A DNA stretch of 64,000 nucleotides from Teichococcus coralli (GTDB taxonomy: Bacteria > Pseudomonadota > Alphaproteobacteria > Acetobacterales > Acetobacteraceae). The DNA lies in contig NZ_SNVJ01000003.1 of NCBI RefSeq assembly GCF_009829925.1, positions 248,001 through 312,000 of the forward strand. Direction: 5' to 3'. Below the pieces are notes generated by a model that was not told the DNA's origin, ran no database searches, and saw nothing but the letters and a program-made list of their open reading frames with translations. A program made the translations under genes and the position numbers. Shown here one piece after another: positions 22,205 to 30,476 of this stretch (its first letter is position 1; every line of letters begins with the position of its first letter).

Positions 22205-22310
22205 AGCATTTTCCGTTCGCTCTGGCTCACGGGAAATGCTCTGGCCGTTTGTTTTGACGAGCCTCTTCACCTGTCCGGATGATGCCATCGGAACGGGATC
22301 CGCTCTAGCC
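22203..22310. repeat. palindromic intergenic repeat (REP-like)
   Basis: AGAGCATTTTCCG (22203-22215) pairs with CGGGAAATGCTCT (22230-22242) as a 13-bp inverted repeat with one mismatch. A further GATCCGCTCTAG box follows near 22298-22308. It sits directly at the end of the DUF202 gene. It has no T-tract, so it looks more like a dispersed extragenic palindrome than a simple terminator. The rest of the gap to 22594 shows only a GCATGCGCC duplication near 22374-22390. Confidence 0.55.
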
Positions 22311-22594
22311 GGGCGGCGGCCCGGCGCGGCGAATACGCCTTTACATAGGTCAGCAGCCGTGACGTGATTGGGGCATGCGCCGCATGCGCCACCGCCTCGC
22401 CTTACGCGTTATCATCCGCCCTGGCGGGCGGGTGACGGGCCTGCGCTGACTCCAGCGGCATCCCCTCCCCATCCCTGTCGGACCGGCCGGGGTTTCGTTG
22501 CGCACCTGGCCAGCCAGGTTGTTTCCCGGAGCCAGGCCATGGACCTCCTCTCCTTCCCCGCCGCAGGATGCCCGTTCCGCAGGAGTGCGCCACG

Positions 22595-23197
22595 GTGAGC
22601 ACCGATCTTCTGGCCTTTCTGGGCTTCGCCTTCGCCGCATCGGCCACGCCGGGACCGAACAACATCATGACGCTCGCCACCGCCGCGCGGCACGGGCTGC
22701 GCGCCACCCTGCCGCTGATCCTCGGGGTTGCGCTCGGCTTCGGCTTCATGCTGACCGTGATCGGCACCGGCCTCGCCCAGCCGCTGGCCAGCCATGCCGG
22801 GCTGCACACGGCGCTGCGCTGGGCCGGCGCCGCCTGGATGCTGCTGCTGGCCTGGCAGATCGCCCGTGCCGGCAGCCCCGCCGCCGCGGAAAGCCCGCGC
22901 GTCGGGGCGCCGGTCGGCTTCTGGGGGGCCTGCGCCTTCCAGTGGGTGAACCCGAAGGCCTGGATTCTCGCGGTGGCGACCACGGCCACCTATACCTTGC
23001 CCGGCGAGAACCTGACCGCGCAGGTGCTGGTGCTGGCAGGCCTCTTCATGCTGGTCACCCTGCCCAGCCTGGGTGCCTGGGCGCTGCTTGGGGCGGGCAG
23101 CAGCCAATGGCTCGCCTCGCCGCGCCGGATGCGCGCCTTCAACATCGCCATGGGGCTGCTGCTGGCCGCTTCGGTGGTTCCCGCGGTGCTGGAGTAG
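22595..23197 (+). CDS. LysE/RhtB family exporter
   Basis: Inner-membrane exporter for amino acids or related compounds, 200 residues with about six hydrophobic segments. The family hallmark ATPGPNNIMTLATAARHG lies near the N-terminus, and FQWVNPKAWILAVAT in the second half. I prefer GTG 22595 (VSTDLLAFLGFAF) because AGGAG lies 9 bases upstream. An in-frame ATG at 22568 would add nine residues. The substrate is unknown. Confidence 0.85.
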   Translation: MSTDLLAFLGFAFAASATPGPNNIMTLATAARHGLRATLPLILGVALGFGFMLTVIGTGLAQPLASHAGLHTALRWAGAAWMLLLAWQIARAGSPAAAESPRVGAPVGFWGACAFQWVNPKAWILAVATTATYTLPGENLTAQVLVLAGLFMLVTLPSLGAWALLGAGSSQWLASPRRMRAFNIAMGLLLAASVVPAVLE

Positions 23198-23316
23198 CAA
23201 GGGCGGTCAGTTCAGGCGCAGCCTTTCCACCCGCCCGAACGTTGATACTCCCCTGAGGCGGAGTGGGAAGCGGATGCTGCCCCGCCCGCCCTTGAGCCCG
23301 GGAGGCAACACGCCGG

Positions 23317-24243
23317 ATGAAGCCCCACAGCGACGAGGAGCGCGCGCCGGCAGGCCGGCAGGCCCGCCCATCACGGCCGGGAACGGGCGCCCTCGCGCCC
23401 CTGCGGCCCGGTGACCTGACCCGGCCGGTGAAGCAGGCGATCGTCGCCCGGGTGGTCGCCATGTTCAACGATCGCGCCCGTGGCGAGCAACCGGTCGTGC
23501 GGCGCCCGGACGGGCTGTTCGGGCCAGGGGCGGTCGCCTGGCGGGTGCATGGCGACGTGGCCTCGATGATGGTCGGCGGCGTTGCCAGCCTGCTGCTGCA
23601 GATGCTCCACCCTGGCGTGCTGGCGGGCGTCTGGGACCATTCCAACTTCCGGACCGACATGGCGGGCCGGCTGCGGCGAACCGCCCGCTTCATCGCGCTC
23701 ACCACCTATGGAGGGCGCGCGGAGGCGGAGGCTGCCATCGCGCGCGTGCGGAACATCCACAGCCGGGTTCGCGGCGTGCTGCCGGACGGCACGCCCTATG
23801 TCGCGGACGACCCGGGGCTGCTGGCATGGGTGCATGTGACCGAGGCCTCCAGCTTTCTCGACGCCTGGATCCGCTATGCCGAGCCGCGCATGCCGATGGC
23901 CGATCAGGACCGCTACTTCGCCGAAATGGCGCAGGTCGCCGTCGCGCTTGGCGCCAACCCGGTTCCAACGACGCGCTCCGCCGCGCAGCGGCTGATGATC
24001 ACGATGCGGCGGCAGCTCGCCTGCGATGCGCGGACGCGCGAGGTGGCGCGCCTCGTGCTGGGGCAGTCCGGCGGAGGAAGGCGGGTGGAGCCGGTTCAGG
24101 CCCTGACCATGCAGGCGGCGGTTGACCTGCTGCCGGCCTGGGCGCAGCGCATGCACGGGCTGCACACGCCCCTGCTTGGCCGCCCGCTCATCCGCGCCGG
24201 CACCTTCGGCGTCGCGCAGACGGTCCGGTGGGCCTTCGGGTGA
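23317..24243 (+). CDS. DUF2236 / MpaB-like oxygenase family protein
   Basis: Member of the family that includes fungal MpaB and latex-clearing (rubber) oxygenases, which bind heme. The recognisable region is VAWRVHGDVASMMVGGVASL, then LLQMLHPGVLAGVWDHSNF and RTARFIALTTYGG, in 308 residues. The N-terminal 50 residues are low-complexity and basic. Substrate and activity are unknown for bacterial members of this type. It stands alone between a LysE exporter and a small exported protein. Confidence 0.75.
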   Translation: MKPHSDEERAPAGRQARPSRPGTGALAPLRPGDLTRPVKQAIVARVVAMFNDRARGEQPVVRRPDGLFGPGAVAWRVHGDVASMMVGGVASLLLQMLHPGVLAGVWDHSNFRTDMAGRLRRTARFIALTTYGGRAEAEAAIARVRNIHSRVRGVLPDGTPYVADDPGLLAWVHVTEASSFLDAWIRYAEPRMPMADQDRYFAEMAQVAVALGANPVPTTRSAAQRLMITMRRQLACDARTREVARLVLGQSGGGRRVEPVQALTMQAAVDLLPAWAQRMHGLHTPLLGRPLIRAGTFGVAQTVRWAFG

Positions 24244-24367
24244 GCTGACGGCTCGCCCATGGGGGATTAACGAGATGGTGAGGAGTGGCCGGTATTCTGC
24301 TTCCTGCCTGCCGCGCCGTCGCGTCCAGGCAAGGGTGCATTTCCCAGAATGGGGAAGGAGCGCAGCC

Positions 24368-24658
24368 ATGCAGATCCTGAAGGTCGTTCTCGGCTCCACG
24401 GCATTTTTCCTGTGCCTGTGGCTAACCGCCGGTGTGCTGGGCGACTCGTTGCTGGGTGCCGGCACTCAGGAATGCGCGCGCGCCGCCGAGGCACGCCGCG
24501 GAGGCAGTCCGCTCGGCACCGACGACGTGCTGGAAGCCGTCTGCCTGATGAACGGCGAACACGGCTTCAGCACCGAGCTCCCCGACTTCGTCGGTTTCCG
24601 CCGGCCTGCCGGCGGGCCGGCCCCGCGGCTCAGGACCGCCGCGGCGGTGACGGGCTGA
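24368..24658 (+). CDS. small hypothetical exported protein
   Basis: 96 residues with one N-terminal hydrophobic segment (VVLGSTAFFLCLWLTAGVLG), either a signal peptide or an anchor. The remainder is hydrophilic, with two cysteines (QECARAAEARR and LEAVCLMNGEHGF). The ATG at 24368 has GGGAAGGAG upstream. I do not recognise a family. The tail is Pro/Arg-rich and probably disordered. Confidence 0.55.
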   Translation: MQILKVVLGSTAFFLCLWLTAGVLGDSLLGAGTQECARAAEARRGGSPLGTDDVLEAVCLMNGEHGFSTELPDFVGFRRPAGGPAPRLRTAAAVTG

Positions 24659-24667
24659 AGCCAGCCA

Positions 24668-25003
24668 TCAGCGCAGGCGCCGGCGGGCACGGCGCAACAG
24701 CCAGCCCCAGACGCCCGGCGCCTTCTCGATGGCGTCCCGCAGGGCCTTCAGCTCCGCCTCGACCTTTGAGCGCGCCAGCGCGGCCTCCACCGCCAGCCCC
24801 CGCGCGACCTGACGCTCCTCCTCCAGCGTCGCCAGGCGGCGGGCGAGCGTCAGGCTGCCCGCCTCCGTGCGGTTGAGCTCCACATTGCGCAGCAGGGCGC
24901 GCGCCTCTTCCAGTTCACGGCGGAGCTGCGAGATTTCCTGGCCAGGATCCACCACCTGCCGGCCGGATTTGCGCGCCACGCTCTTCGGTCGGCCACGACC
25001 CAT
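24668..25003 (-). CDS. hypothetical coiled-coil protein
   Basis: 111 residues. A basic N-terminus (MGRGRPKSVARKSGRQV) is followed by a long predicted coiled coil (EISQLRRELEEARALLRNVE and LATLEEERQVARGLAVEAAL) and a basic C-terminus (WLLRRARRRLR). The ATG at 25003 follows AGGAGTGAGC, so the open frame upstream to 25123 is not needed. No enzymatic motif is seen. It could be a DNA-associated or structural protein, but that is speculation. Confidence 0.6.
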   Translation of the reverse strand: MGRGRPKSVARKSGRQVVDPGQEISQLRRELEEARALLRNVELNRTEAGSLTLARRLATLEEERQVARGLAVEAALARSKVEAELKALRDAIEKAPGVWGWLLRRARRRLR

Positions 25004-25152
25004 TCTGCTCACTCCTGTGCGGCGGAAGCGGCCGGCGCTGCGGGCCGCCGCTCCCAGGTCTCGGTTCGGGGCCGCGACACTACGCGAGGCGCCGCCGAAG
25101 TCGAGGCCCCGCAGGATTGGCAAACCGACCCGGCGCGGCTACCGCGGGGAGC

Positions 25153-25479
25153 ATGGACCTTTATTTCCCTGCCCTGATGCTGCTGTCCGGTGCCGCCGCC
25201 ATCCACAGCCGGGCCGGCATTCCAGAGTTGCGCCCGGCTTCCGACGCGGCCGAGGCCGTCTGGAAGATCGTGTCCAGGCTTGCCTTCCTCGCCTGGCTCG
25301 GGCTGCTGGCCTGGGGCTGGCTGCTCCACGCCTGGCAGGAGGCGGCGTTCGGCCTCGCGCTTTCGGCCGTGTTCAGCGGCATCCTCGCCGCCCTCGGGCC
25401 GCGGCCGGGCTGGTGGGCCTACTCGCTGTCCATGGCGGCGGTGGGGCTGGTGCTCGGGGCCTTTCTCGTGCTGCGCTGA
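25153..25479 (+). CDS. small membrane protein of unknown function
   Basis: 108 residues with about three hydrophobic helices (near 3-17, 38-60 and 65-105 in two parts). The ATG at 25153 has GGGGAG upstream. A TTG at 25117 is in frame but lacks a ribosome site. It is followed 27 bases later by the dehalogenase gene and may be co-transcribed with it. Confidence 0.6.
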   Translation: MDLYFPALMLLSGAAAIHSRAGIPELRPASDAAEAVWKIVSRLAFLAWLGLLAWGWLLHAWQEAAFGLALSAVFSGILAALGPRPGWWAYSLSMAAVGLVLGAFLVLR

Positions 25480-25506
25480 GGACACAGGCGGAAGGGAGGA
25501 AGCGTC

Positions 25507-26388
25507 ATGATCTTCGAAGGGTTCACGCTGGAGGAGAGGATGGTCGAGGGCCAGCGTCTCCGGCTGCGGCGCGCCGGCGAGGGGCCGCCCCTCCTGCTGC
25601 TGCACGGCAACCCGCAGACCCATGCGATGTGGCACCGGGTGGCGCCGGCGCTGGCGCGGCGCTTCACCGTCGTCTGCCCCGACCTGCGCGGCTATGGCTT
25701 CTCGGGAAAGCCGGGACCCAGCGCGGACCACGCCCCCTATGCGAAGCGCGCCATGGCGGGCGACATGCGCGGCCTGATGCGGCAGCTCGGGCATGAGCGT
25801 TTCCGGGTGGTGTCGCATGACCGCGGCGCCCGCGTGGCACACCGGCTGGCGCTGGATGCGCCCGAGGCGGTCGAGCGGCTGGCGGTGCTCGACATCGTGC
25901 CGACCATCGAGCATTTCGAGCGCACCGACATGGCCTTCGCCATGGGCTACTACCACTGGTTCTTTCTGGCCCAGCAGCACGACCTGCCGGAGCGGATGAT
26001 CCTGCGCGACGTGGAGGACTGGTTCGACCAGCACACGAGCCGCGAGCCGAAGGGGCGCGGCTTCTTCCACCCGGAGGCACGGGCCGACTACCTGGCGGCG
26101 CTGCGGCAGCCCGGCACCGTCACCGCGATCTGCGAGGACTACCGCGCGGCCGCGTCGATCGACCTGGAGCATGACCGGGCCAGCCGGGCGGCGGGCGAGA
26201 AGATCCGCTGCCCCCTGTTGGCGCTGTGGGGCGCCAGGGGGAAGATCGGGCTCTGGTACCGGCCTCTGGAAATCTGGGGCAGCTATGCCAGCGGGCCGGT
26301 CAGCGGCGGGCCGGTGGAGAGCGGGCACTACCTCGCGGAAGAGGCTCCGGAAGCGGTGCTGGCCGCCCTGGAGCCATTTCTTGGCTGA
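25507..26388 (+). CDS. alpha/beta hydrolase, haloacetate (fluoroacetate) dehalogenase type
   Basis: Predicted to hydrolyse a halogenated acetate to glycolate through a covalent Asp ester. The sequence has HGNPQTH (oxyanion region) and DLRGYGFS. HDRGAR holds the nucleophile Asp105 and the two carboxylate-binding arginines (106, 109). Asp129 is in VLDI. His150-Trp151 is the pair that binds fluoride in characterised fluoroacetate dehalogenases, and the catalytic His274 is in ESGHYLAEE. The 293-residue length is typical. All key residues are visible, so the family is clear. The true substrate in this organism is unknown. Confidence 0.82.
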   Translation: MIFEGFTLEERMVEGQRLRLRRAGEGPPLLLLHGNPQTHAMWHRVAPALARRFTVVCPDLRGYGFSGKPGPSADHAPYAKRAMAGDMRGLMRQLGHERFRVVSHDRGARVAHRLALDAPEAVERLAVLDIVPTIEHFERTDMAFAMGYYHWFFLAQQHDLPERMILRDVEDWFDQHTSREPKGRGFFHPEARADYLAALRQPGTVTAICEDYRAAASIDLEHDRASRAAGEKIRCPLLALWGARGKIGLWYRPLEIWGSYASGPVSGGPVESGHYLAEEAPEAVLAALEPFLG

Positions 26389-26433
26389 CAATCCGGCCGC
26401 AGGGGAGCGGCGTCGCTCCCCTGTGCCGCCTTC

Positions 26434-27021
26434 TCAGGCAGCCGCGCGACGGCTGTGGCGGCCTTCACGCACTTCCTCGACGATCTTGGCCACGAAGGCA
26501 TCAAGGTCCTCGGGCGAGCGGCTGGTGACGATCCCCTGGTCAGTCACCACCTGTTCGTCCAGCCAGGTGGCGCCAGCGTTCTGCACGTCGGTCTTGATGG
26601 AGGCGAAGGAGGTCATCTTGCGGCCCTTGGCGAGCCCGGCCTCCACCAGGATCCAGGGCGCGTGGCAGATGGCGGCCACGATCTTGCCCTGCGCAGCGAA
26701 ATCCTTCACCAGCGCGATGGCCTGCTGGTTGACGCGGAGGTGGTCCGGGTTCATCGCGCCGCCGGGCAGCACGATGGCGTCGTAATCGGCCGCCTTCACC
26801 TCGCCGAGCTTGCGGTCCACCTTGACCTTCTCGCCCCAGTTCTCCGGCTGCGCGGCGCCGTTCCAGGCGACGATGACGCCGGGCTCACGCGTCTTGTCGG
26901 GGGCCGCGACCTCGACCTTGGCACCTTTGGCGCGGAGTTGCTCCAGCGGCACCAGGAGTTCGGGCTGCTCGAAGCCATCTGTCGCGACGATCAGGATACG
27001 GGCCTGGTTGATGTCCGTCAT
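26434..27021 (-). CDS. DJ-1/PfpI family protein (type 1 glutamine amidotransferase-like)
   Basis: 195-residue cytoplasmic protein of the PfpI/YhbO branch. It has Glu18 in ATDGFEQPEL, the nucleophile elbow with Cys119-His120 in VAAICHAPWILVEAG, and the GGAMNPDHLR loop. Family members are reported as deglycases or chaperone-like stress proteins. The protease name is historical. The ATG at 27021 has GGGAGACG upstream. Confidence 0.85.
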   Translation of the reverse strand: MTDINQARILIVATDGFEQPELLVPLEQLRAKGAKVEVAAPDKTREPGVIVAWNGAAQPENWGEKVKVDRKLGEVKAADYDAIVLPGGAMNPDHLRVNQQAIALVKDFAAQGKIVAAICHAPWILVEAGLAKGRKMTSFASIKTDVQNAGATWLDEQVVTDQGIVTSRSPEDLDAFVAKIVEEVREGRHSRRAAA

Positions 27022-27102
27022 TGCGCGTCTCCCTTGTGGTTCGGCAGTGAAAACGCGGCATGGCGGGAGGAGTTCCGGGCGCGGCCTCCCGCTGCGCGAG
27101 GG

Positions 27103-27603
27103 TCAGGGCAGCACGAGAAACAGGTCGGTGTCGCCGGTGCTGGCGCCTTCGGCGGTGAGCAGGGCGTGGGCCTGGCCGCGATGGTGGGTCTGGTGGTTGA
27201 AGAAGTGCACCACCAGCAGCGCCATCGGCCGCCGCACCTCGCGGCCGGCCGCGCCGCTGAACCAGGCGAGGTCGCCCTCCAGACGGGACGGGTCGAGCCC
27301 TCCCGCCCAGGCCTCGATGCGGGCGTCGAGCGCCTCCCGCGTGGCCTGGAGGGTGGCGAAGTCGGCGATCATGCGGGAACTGTCGGGCAGCTTCACCGGG
27401 GGCGGCGGGCCGCCGTCGAAGCGGCTCATCCACATCGTGTCGCCCCAGACGAGGTGACAGAGCGTGCCGTGCAGCGAGCCGAAGAAGGCGCCGCGCGGGC
27501 GGCGGCGCGCCGCGTCGTCCAGCCTGGCGGCGGCGGCGTAGAAGCGCCGGTTCATCTCGGCATTGTAGGCCGCCATGGTGCGGCAATAGGCGGGCGTGAT
27601 CAT
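27103..27603 (-). CDS. DinB family protein
   Basis: 166-residue four-helix DinB/YfiT-like protein, probably metal-binding. Histidines at the expected helix positions are in GSLHGTLCHLVWGDTMW and in VVHFFNHQTHHRGQAHALL, the latter being the family hallmark. I start at the ATG of 27603 (MITPAYCRTMAAYNAEMN). The open frame further upstream has no DinB features. Function is unknown. Family members include thiol-dependent S-transferases. Confidence 0.8.
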   Translation of the reverse strand: MITPAYCRTMAAYNAEMNRRFYAAAARLDDAARRRPRGAFFGSLHGTLCHLVWGDTMWMSRFDGGPPPPVKLPDSSRMIADFATLQATREALDARIEAWAGGLDPSRLEGDLAWFSGAAGREVRRPMALLVVHFFNHQTHHRGQAHALLTAEGASTGDTDLFLVLP

Positions 27604-27737
27604 GCCGGGATGGTAACAGGGCCAACTCCGGCGCCAAGGTGCTGCAGGGCACCGGGGACAAGGTCGGGGGGCGGAATTCCCCCGAGCCCCCATCTTCCTT
27701 TTGTCAGCTTCGGCGCGCGTCGGCCGTGAGCGCGGCA

Positions 27738-27791
27738 AGACGGGCAGAAAAACGAAAGGGGGGCCGGGGGAGAATTCCTTCTCCCCCGGCC
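27738..27791 (-). terminator. strong terminator of the aminotransferase/acetyltransferase operon
   Basis: A perfect 13-bp stem (GGCCGGGGGAGAA 27762-27774, TTCTCCCCCGGCC 27779-27791) with a TTCC loop lies 4 bases after the stop of the minus-strand gene at 27795. On the minus strand it is followed by CCCCCTTTCGTTTTTC. A second shorter G/C hairpin lies at 27666-27684. Confidence 0.8.
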
Positions 27792-27794
27792 GTC

Positions 27795-28799
27795 CTACAC
27801 GCCGCGGTAAAGGATGATCTGGTCCGCCGGCGCGCCCTCGCGGGTCCGGCCAAAGCCGGGAATGCGGCCCGCTTCCGTCCAGCCCAGGCGAAGCAGCAGC
27901 GAGGCGGCCGCCTCGCCGGCGCGGCAATCCAGCGTAAGCAGGCTGCGGCCGATGCCGCGCGCGGCCTGTTCGGCACGCTGGACCAGCGCCCGGCCGACGC
28001 CGGCCCGGCGGAAGTCCGGATGCACCAGGAGCTGGCGCAGCACGGCCCGGTGCGCCTCGGTTTCGGGGGTGGCGAGGTCGAGCTGCACGGTGCCGGCCAT
28101 GCGCCCCTCCTGCCAGGCGACGAGCAGCAGGCGCGTGCCCATCGCCACATCGGCCGAGACCTTGCGCCACATGGTGCGCGCCATCTCCGCCGAGAGCGGA
28201 TCGCGGTAGCCGAGGCTGGCGCCATCGGCCACGCAGGCCGCCAGGATGCTGGCCAGGCTGCGCTCGGCGCTGGCGGCCGCGGCGGCGTCCAGCGCCTCCA
28301 CGGCCAGGCCGGTGGCCGGCTTGGCGTAGCGGAACTCCAGCGACTTCGAGATGTCGTCGAGGATGCGGATGGAGCCGGCGCGGACGTAGCCGCGCTTCTC
28401 GTAGAAGCGGTGCGCGGCCTCGAAGCGCGTGTCGGTCCAGAGCACCATGCGCTCCGCGCCCTGCTGGCGGGCGTGGTCCTCGCCGCGGGAGATCAGCGCG
28501 TGGGCGAGGCCGGTGCCGCGCTGCGCCTTCTCCACGTACATCTTGCAGATCTCCCAGGCGCGGTCGGAGCCGAGCGGGCGGGTGGCGACCATGCCGGCGA
28601 GGCGGCCATCCGCCTCGCCCACCCAGACGGCGCCGCCCGCCTTGGCGAAGTAGCTCGCCAGGGCGCGCAGCTCGGGCACCTCGCCGTCCACGTCTAGGAT
28701 GCAGTTCGGGTACTCCGCCCAGGCATCGCCGACCAGGCGGATGTACTGCGCCGCATCCTCGTCGCGGCCCGGGCGGATGATGGCCTGCATGGCGTTCAC
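27795..28799 (-). CDS. tandem GNAT acetyltransferase (two domains)
   Basis: 334 residues with two GNAT folds in one chain. Domain 1 (about 5-150) has the acetyl-CoA loop VEKAQRGTGLAHALI. Domain 2 (about 175-334) has the loop VHPDFRRAGVGRALVQRAEQ. Each is a full-length GNAT unit. The start overlaps the upstream aminotransferase stop (ATGA), indicating translational coupling. The substrate is unknown. Coupling to an aminotransferase suggests an amino-acid or amine substrate (inference). Confidence 0.82.
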   Translation of the reverse strand: MNAMQAIIRPGRDEDAAQYIRLVGDAWAEYPNCILDVDGEVPELRALASYFAKAGGAVWVGEADGRLAGMVATRPLGSDRAWEICKMYVEKAQRGTGLAHALISRGEDHARQQGAERMVLWTDTRFEAAHRFYEKRGYVRAGSIRILDDISKSLEFRYAKPATGLAVEALDAAAAASAERSLASILAACVADGASLGYRDPLSAEMARTMWRKVSADVAMGTRLLLVAWQEGRMAGTVQLDLATPETEAHRAVLRQLLVHPDFRRAGVGRALVQRAEQAARGIGRSLLTLDCRAGEAAASLLLRLGWTEAGRIPGFGRTREGAPADQIILYRGV

Positions 28800-30016
28800 G
28801 ACAGCTCCCGGCAGAACTCCTGGATGCGGGCGCAGGCCTCGCGCAGGCTTTCGGTGTCGGTGGCGTAGGAGATGCGGATGTAGGGGCTCATGCCGTAGGC
28901 CGTGCCCTGCACCGTGGCCACCAGCTTCTCCTCCAGCAGGGCCAGGGCGAAGTCGGTGTCGGTCTCGATCCGCTTGCCGCCCCTGCTGGTCTTGCCGAGG
29001 CAGGCGGCGATGTTGGGATAGACGTAGAAGGCGCCTTCCGGCTTGTGGCAGCTGAGGCCCGGCGCGTCCGCCAGCATGGCGCAGACCAGGTCGCGCCGCT
29101 CGCGGTAGATGGCGGCGCGCTCGGCGATCAGATCCTGCGGCCCCTCCAGCGCGGCGGCGGCCGCGGCCTGGCTGACCGTGCTGATGCCGCTGGTGAGCTG
29201 GCCCTGCATGTTGGTCATCGCCTTGATCAGCGGCTTCGGGCCGCCGGCGAAGCCGACGCGCCAGCCGGTCATGGCATAGGTCTTGGAGGCGCCGTTGACC
29301 GTCAGCACGCGGTCCTTCAGGCGCGGCTCGACCTCGGCGATGGTGCAGAACTCGCCCTCATAGACGAGGTGCTCGTACATGTCGTCCGTCAGGATCCAGA
29401 CATGCGGGTGCTTCAGCATCACCTCGGCGATCGCCTGCATCTCCGCGCGGGAGCAGGAGGCGCCGGTCGGGTTGTTCGGGAAGTTCAGGAACAGCCACTT
29501 GGTCTTCGGCGTGATGGCGGCGTCCAGGTCCTCGGCGCGCAGCTTGAAGCCGTTGTTCTGCGGGCAGTTGACGAAGGTGGGCGTGCCGGTGGCGAGCTTC
29601 GCCATGTCGGCGTAGCTGACCCAGTAGGGGGCGGGGATCAGCACCTCGTCGCCCTGGTCGCAGGTGGCGAGCAGCGCGTCCATGATGATCTGCTTGCCGC
29701 CATTGGCGACGAGGATCTCATCCAGCGCGTAGTCGAGGTTGTTGTCGCGCCTGAACTTCTTCTGCACGGCCAGCTTGAGGGCGCGGGTGCCGTCGGTCGG
29801 GGGGTACTTGGTGTCGCCGGAAAGCGCCGCCTGGTGCGCCGCCTCGATGGCGTGGGCGGGGGTCGCGAAGTCCGGCTCGCCGCTGGCGAGGCTGATCACC
29901 TTCTTGCCCTCGGCAGCCAGCTCACGGGCACGGGTGCCCATGACGACCGAAGCGGAAACGGCGATGTTCTTGAGGCGTCCGGCAAGGGCGGGCATGGGTG
30001 CGATGGTCTCCGACAT
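28796..30016 (-). CDS. class I aminotransferase (aspartate aminotransferase-like)
   Basis: PLP-dependent aminotransferase of the Ib (AatA) branch, 406 residues. The PLP lysine is in VNGASKTYAMTGWRVG. NNPTGASCSRAE carries the Asn that contacts PLP, and RISYATDTESL holds the C-terminal substrate-binding Arg. It is a paralogue of the gene at 31808-33010, and both are followed by an ATGA-overlapping acetyltransferase gene. The substrate is probably aspartate or a related amino acid; the precise specificity cannot be read. Confidence 0.85.
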   Translation of the reverse strand: MSETIAPMPALAGRLKNIAVSASVVMGTRARELAAEGKKVISLASGEPDFATPAHAIEAAHQAALSGDTKYPPTDGTRALKLAVQKKFRRDNNLDYALDEILVANGGKQIIMDALLATCDQGDEVLIPAPYWVSYADMAKLATGTPTFVNCPQNNGFKLRAEDLDAAITPKTKWLFLNFPNNPTGASCSRAEMQAIAEVMLKHPHVWILTDDMYEHLVYEGEFCTIAEVEPRLKDRVLTVNGASKTYAMTGWRVGFAGGPKPLIKAMTNMQGQLTSGISTVSQAAAAAALEGPQDLIAERAAIYRERRDLVCAMLADAPGLSCHKPEGAFYVYPNIAACLGKTSRGGKRIETDTDFALALLEEKLVATVQGTAYGMSPYIRISYATDTESLREACARIQEFCRELS

Positions 30017-30145
30017 GTCAGGCGGGCGAAGGGGCGCAGCCTAGGATTGGTTGGCGCCGCCGCCAAGGTGCCGCGGCCCTGATCCGGCGCAGGGCGGCCC
30101 CGCGCGGCGCGCCGTATGGTCAGGCCGGCGCCGGCAAGGATGATG

Positions 30146-30177
30146 AATGATGGCCCGAATGATGGCCCGAATGATGG
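30146..30177. repeat. 12-bp tandem repeat
   Basis: AATGATGGCCCG occurs at 30146-30157 and 30158-30169, followed by a partial third copy AATGATGG (30170-30177). It lies just upstream of the dehydrogenase remnant and may mark the recombination that truncated it. Confidence 0.75.
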
Positions 30178-30179
30178 GG

Positions 30180-30438
30180 GCCGCGGTGGCGCGGCGCCTG
30201 GGCGGGCCGCTGACGATCGAGGCGGTCCCGGCGCCGGTCTTCGACACGGTGCTGAAGCGGATCATGGGGCGCGGCTCCATCGTCGGTACGCGGAAGGACC
30301 TGGAGGAGGCGCTGGCCTTCGCCGGCGAGGAAGGTGGCGCCACACTTCAGCTGGGGCGCGCTGGAGGGGATCAACGACATCCTCGCCCGCATGGAGGAAG
30401 GCGCCATCGATGGCCGGGTGGCGCTGCGCCTGGACTGA
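30180..30438 (+). pseudogene. zinc-type alcohol dehydrogenase, 3' remnant with frameshift
   Basis: Only the C-terminal part of an AdhP-like alcohol dehydrogenase remains. Frame 1 gives VFDTVLKRIMGRGSIVGTRK then DLEEALAFAGEEG. Near 30340 the homology moves to another frame and continues VAPHFSWGALEGINDILARM then EEGAIDGRVALRLD and a stop at 30436-30438. The family expects both parts to be contiguous (xGSIVGTRxDLxEALxFAxEGKV then INDIxxRMxxGxIxGRxVL). The catalytic and zinc domains are missing. A short tandem repeat lies immediately upstream. The two pieces are seen directly; calling it a decayed adh gene is inference from family knowledge. Confidence 0.72.
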
Positions 30439-30476
30439 AAAGGCGGCGGGGAGCGGCGCCCGCTCCCCGCCGGCCG

